The notes under the pieces: model-generated
Databases searched by the model: none
What the model saw: the letters and a program-made list of their open reading frames with translations, nothing else
What the model was told of the DNA's origin: nothing
Position numbers and translations under genes: made by a program
Part shown: positions 43,058 through 44,357 of the stretch, one piece after another
How positions within the stretch are numbered: the first letter of the stretch is position 1
Layout of the letters: each line of letters begins with the position of its first letter
Source: Pseudomonadota bacterium
GTDB taxonomy: Bacteria > Pseudomonadota > Alphaproteobacteria > Rhizobiales > Beijerinckiaceae
Direction: 5' to 3'
DNA: 44,357 bases
Assembly (NCBI GenBank): GCA_021804825.1
Contig: JAJZGX010000009.1
Coordinates: 1-44,357, forward strand

Positions 43058-44344
43058 ATGCGGCGCATTTTCTGCGTTGGGTCGCCGTTTGGCTTGTTTT
43101 TTAGAGATTTTTCATTGGCATTGGAAAACGCGGGTTGCAAGGTGCATCGCGTTGTTTTTGATGCCGGGGATTTTGCCGCAACGCGCGCCCGCAACCGCAT
43201 CGTTTTCGCGGGCGGGCCCGAGGAATGGCCGCGCTTTGTCGACACCATGCTGCGCCGATTCAAGATCGATGGTGTGATCACCTTCAACGATGCGCATTAT
43301 CGTGAAGCCGGGGCGCTGGCGGCAGCGAAACAACTCGGCATCAGAAGCTACGTGCTTGAGCATGGTTATCTGCGGCCGCACTGGATCACCTTCGAGCGGG
43401 AAGGTGTCAATGCTCATTCCAAGCTTCCGCGGGACATCGAATTCTATCGACGCCAGAACGCGGCGGCGCATGACAGCGTGGCGTTCCCGTTCAAATTGCG
43501 TGGTGTCGTGCTGAATACGATGGCGCATTTTGCTTGTGCGATCGCGGGGGCACCGTTGTTGCGTTACGATTCCAGATATTACGGCGATCCAGTCAGCCGT
43601 CAGGCGCTCGGCTATGCGGGTGAAATCGTGCGGCGTTGGGTGCGCCCCGGTTCGGGCGAGGTTGTCGCGCTGGACGCGCTCAAACATGGTCCAGGCAAAG
43701 TGCATCTGTGCCTGTTGCAGAAGCCGGGCGATGTGCAATTGCTCAAACATTCGAGGTTTGGCGGCAATCTCGCTTATCTTGGTGCCGTCTTGCAGTCCTT
43801 CGCCACTTCGGCGCCGCCGGAAGATCGTTTGATCGTCAAGCAACATCCGCTCGACTATGGCAAGGAAAGCTCGGAATCCTTCGTCAAGCGGCTTGGCGGC
43901 GAGCTTGGCATCGCGGACAGAATTACGTTCATTCGCAATATCAGCATTGAAAAGGTCATGCCGCTCATTGCCACGGCGGTGACCATCAACAGCACGGCAG
44001 GGCTGGCTTGCGTCATGGCCAACAAGGCCGTCAAATGTCTGGGCGATGCAATCTATGATTTTGAAGGGTTGACGTTTCAAGCGCCGCTGGATGATTTCTG
44101 GAAAGAGGGTGCAGCCGCAGCGCCGGAAGACATTGCTCATTTTGTCAATTATTTGAAAGCGACGTCGCAATTCAGCGGTGGCTTCGAGACGGCTTCGGCG
44201 CGCAAGGTGCTTATTCCGGCGCTGGTTCAGGCGATCATGAAGGACTCACTGGTGCGCCACGCCGCACCGGTGGCGATCCCGGCACCGGTTCCGAAGTTCA
44301 TCGCAGCGACAGAAGCGAAAATCGCCGCAAGCGGCATCAATTAA
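43058..44344 (+). CDS. KpsS-like capsular polysaccharide synthesis protein
   Basis: A 428-residue protein whose opening (RIFCVGSPFGLFFRDFSLAL) and central blocks (CLLQKPGDVQLLKHSRF, LIVKQHPLDYG, TINSTAGLACVMANKAVK) fit the Capsule_synth family, which includes KpsS. KpsS and KpsC add the Kdo linker that anchors group 2 capsules to lipid. It is a soluble protein without a signal peptide. No kpsC is visible before the window ends, 13 bases after the stop. The exact reaction here is inferred from family resemblance. Confidence 0.82.
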   Translation: MRRIFCVGSPFGLFFRDFSLALENAGCKVHRVVFDAGDFAATRARNRIVFAGGPEEWPRFVDTMLRRFKIDGVITFNDAHYREAGALAAAKQLGIRSYVLEHGYLRPHWITFEREGVNAHSKLPRDIEFYRRQNAAAHDSVAFPFKLRGVVLNTMAHFACAIAGAPLLRYDSRYYGDPVSRQALGYAGEIVRRWVRPGSGEVVALDALKHGPGKVHLCLLQKPGDVQLLKHSRFGGNLAYLGAVLQSFATSAPPEDRLIVKQHPLDYGKESSESFVKRLGGELGIADRITFIRNISIEKVMPLIATAVTINSTAGLACVMANKAVKCLGDAIYDFEGLTFQAPLDDFWKEGAAAAPEDIAHFVNYLKATSQFSGGFETASARKVLIPALVQAIMKDSLVRHAAPVAIPAPVPKFIAATEAKIAASGIN

Positions 44345-44357
44345 CAATCTTTGGACG

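Overview
The window is a GC-rich chromosomal segment, most likely from an alphaproteobacterium of the Hyphomicrobiales (possibly Beijerinckiaceae or a relative of Rhodoblastus/Rhodopseudomonas). The placement is inferred from gene content: a soluble heme-PAS FixL with FixJ and FixK, a ccoNOQP-ccoG-fixH-ccoI-ccoS cluster, an Omp25-type barrel, malonyl-CoA synthetase and a NDUFA9-like protein. No phage, insertion sequence or CRISPR array was seen.

Layout. Positions 1-4337 (minus) are the end of an exopolysaccharide locus: a glycosyltransferase cut by the left edge, a VpsF/Wzy-like polymerase and a GumC/Wzc-like co-polymerase whose kinase domain has lost its nucleotide-binding motifs. Positions 4451-22660 are mostly housekeeping and metabolic genes: cysE, an alpha/beta hydrolase, a zf-CHCC protein, an FAD monooxygenase, a WD40 protein, a TetR regulator, xseA, an unknown Cys-containing protein, tRNA-Asn, matB, a NDUFA9-like epimerase, tRNA-Leu, an opgC-like gene overlapping an SGNH hydrolase gene, a fused indolepyruvate ferredoxin oxidoreductase, ilvC and a small secreted protein.

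Positions 22818-40226 form a low-oxygen respiration island. It holds anaerobic hemN, the cbb3 oxidase structural and assembly genes, an outer-membrane barrel, fixL, fixJ, a Cys-rich degenerate receiver (FixT-like candidate) and fixK. After a DUF167 gene on the other strand come two tandem Tat-exported HiPIPs and a signal-peptide-bearing protein with one CXXCH heme motif followed by a probable beta-barrel, resembling Cyc2 porin-cytochromes. TTGA-N6-TCAA (FixK/FNR) boxes lie before hemN, ccoN and the first HiPIP gene, so the three units are probably one regulon. FixL would sense O2, FixJ would activate fixK, FixK would switch on heme synthesis, cbb3 oxidase and the HiPIP/porin-cytochrome module, and the FixT-like protein may feed back on FixL.

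Positions 40421-44344 begin a second polysaccharide locus: a Wza-like lipoprotein, a GT4 glycosyltransferase related to the one at the left edge, and a KpsS-like capsule protein.

The most interesting element is 38002-40226. HiPIPs with PioC-like cysteine spacing beside a Cyc2-like porin-cytochrome, under an apparent FixK box, suggest an oxygen-regulated route for electrons from an extracellular donor such as Fe(II) to the periplasm, with the cbb3 oxidase as a plausible acceptor. This is inferred from motifs and gene order only.
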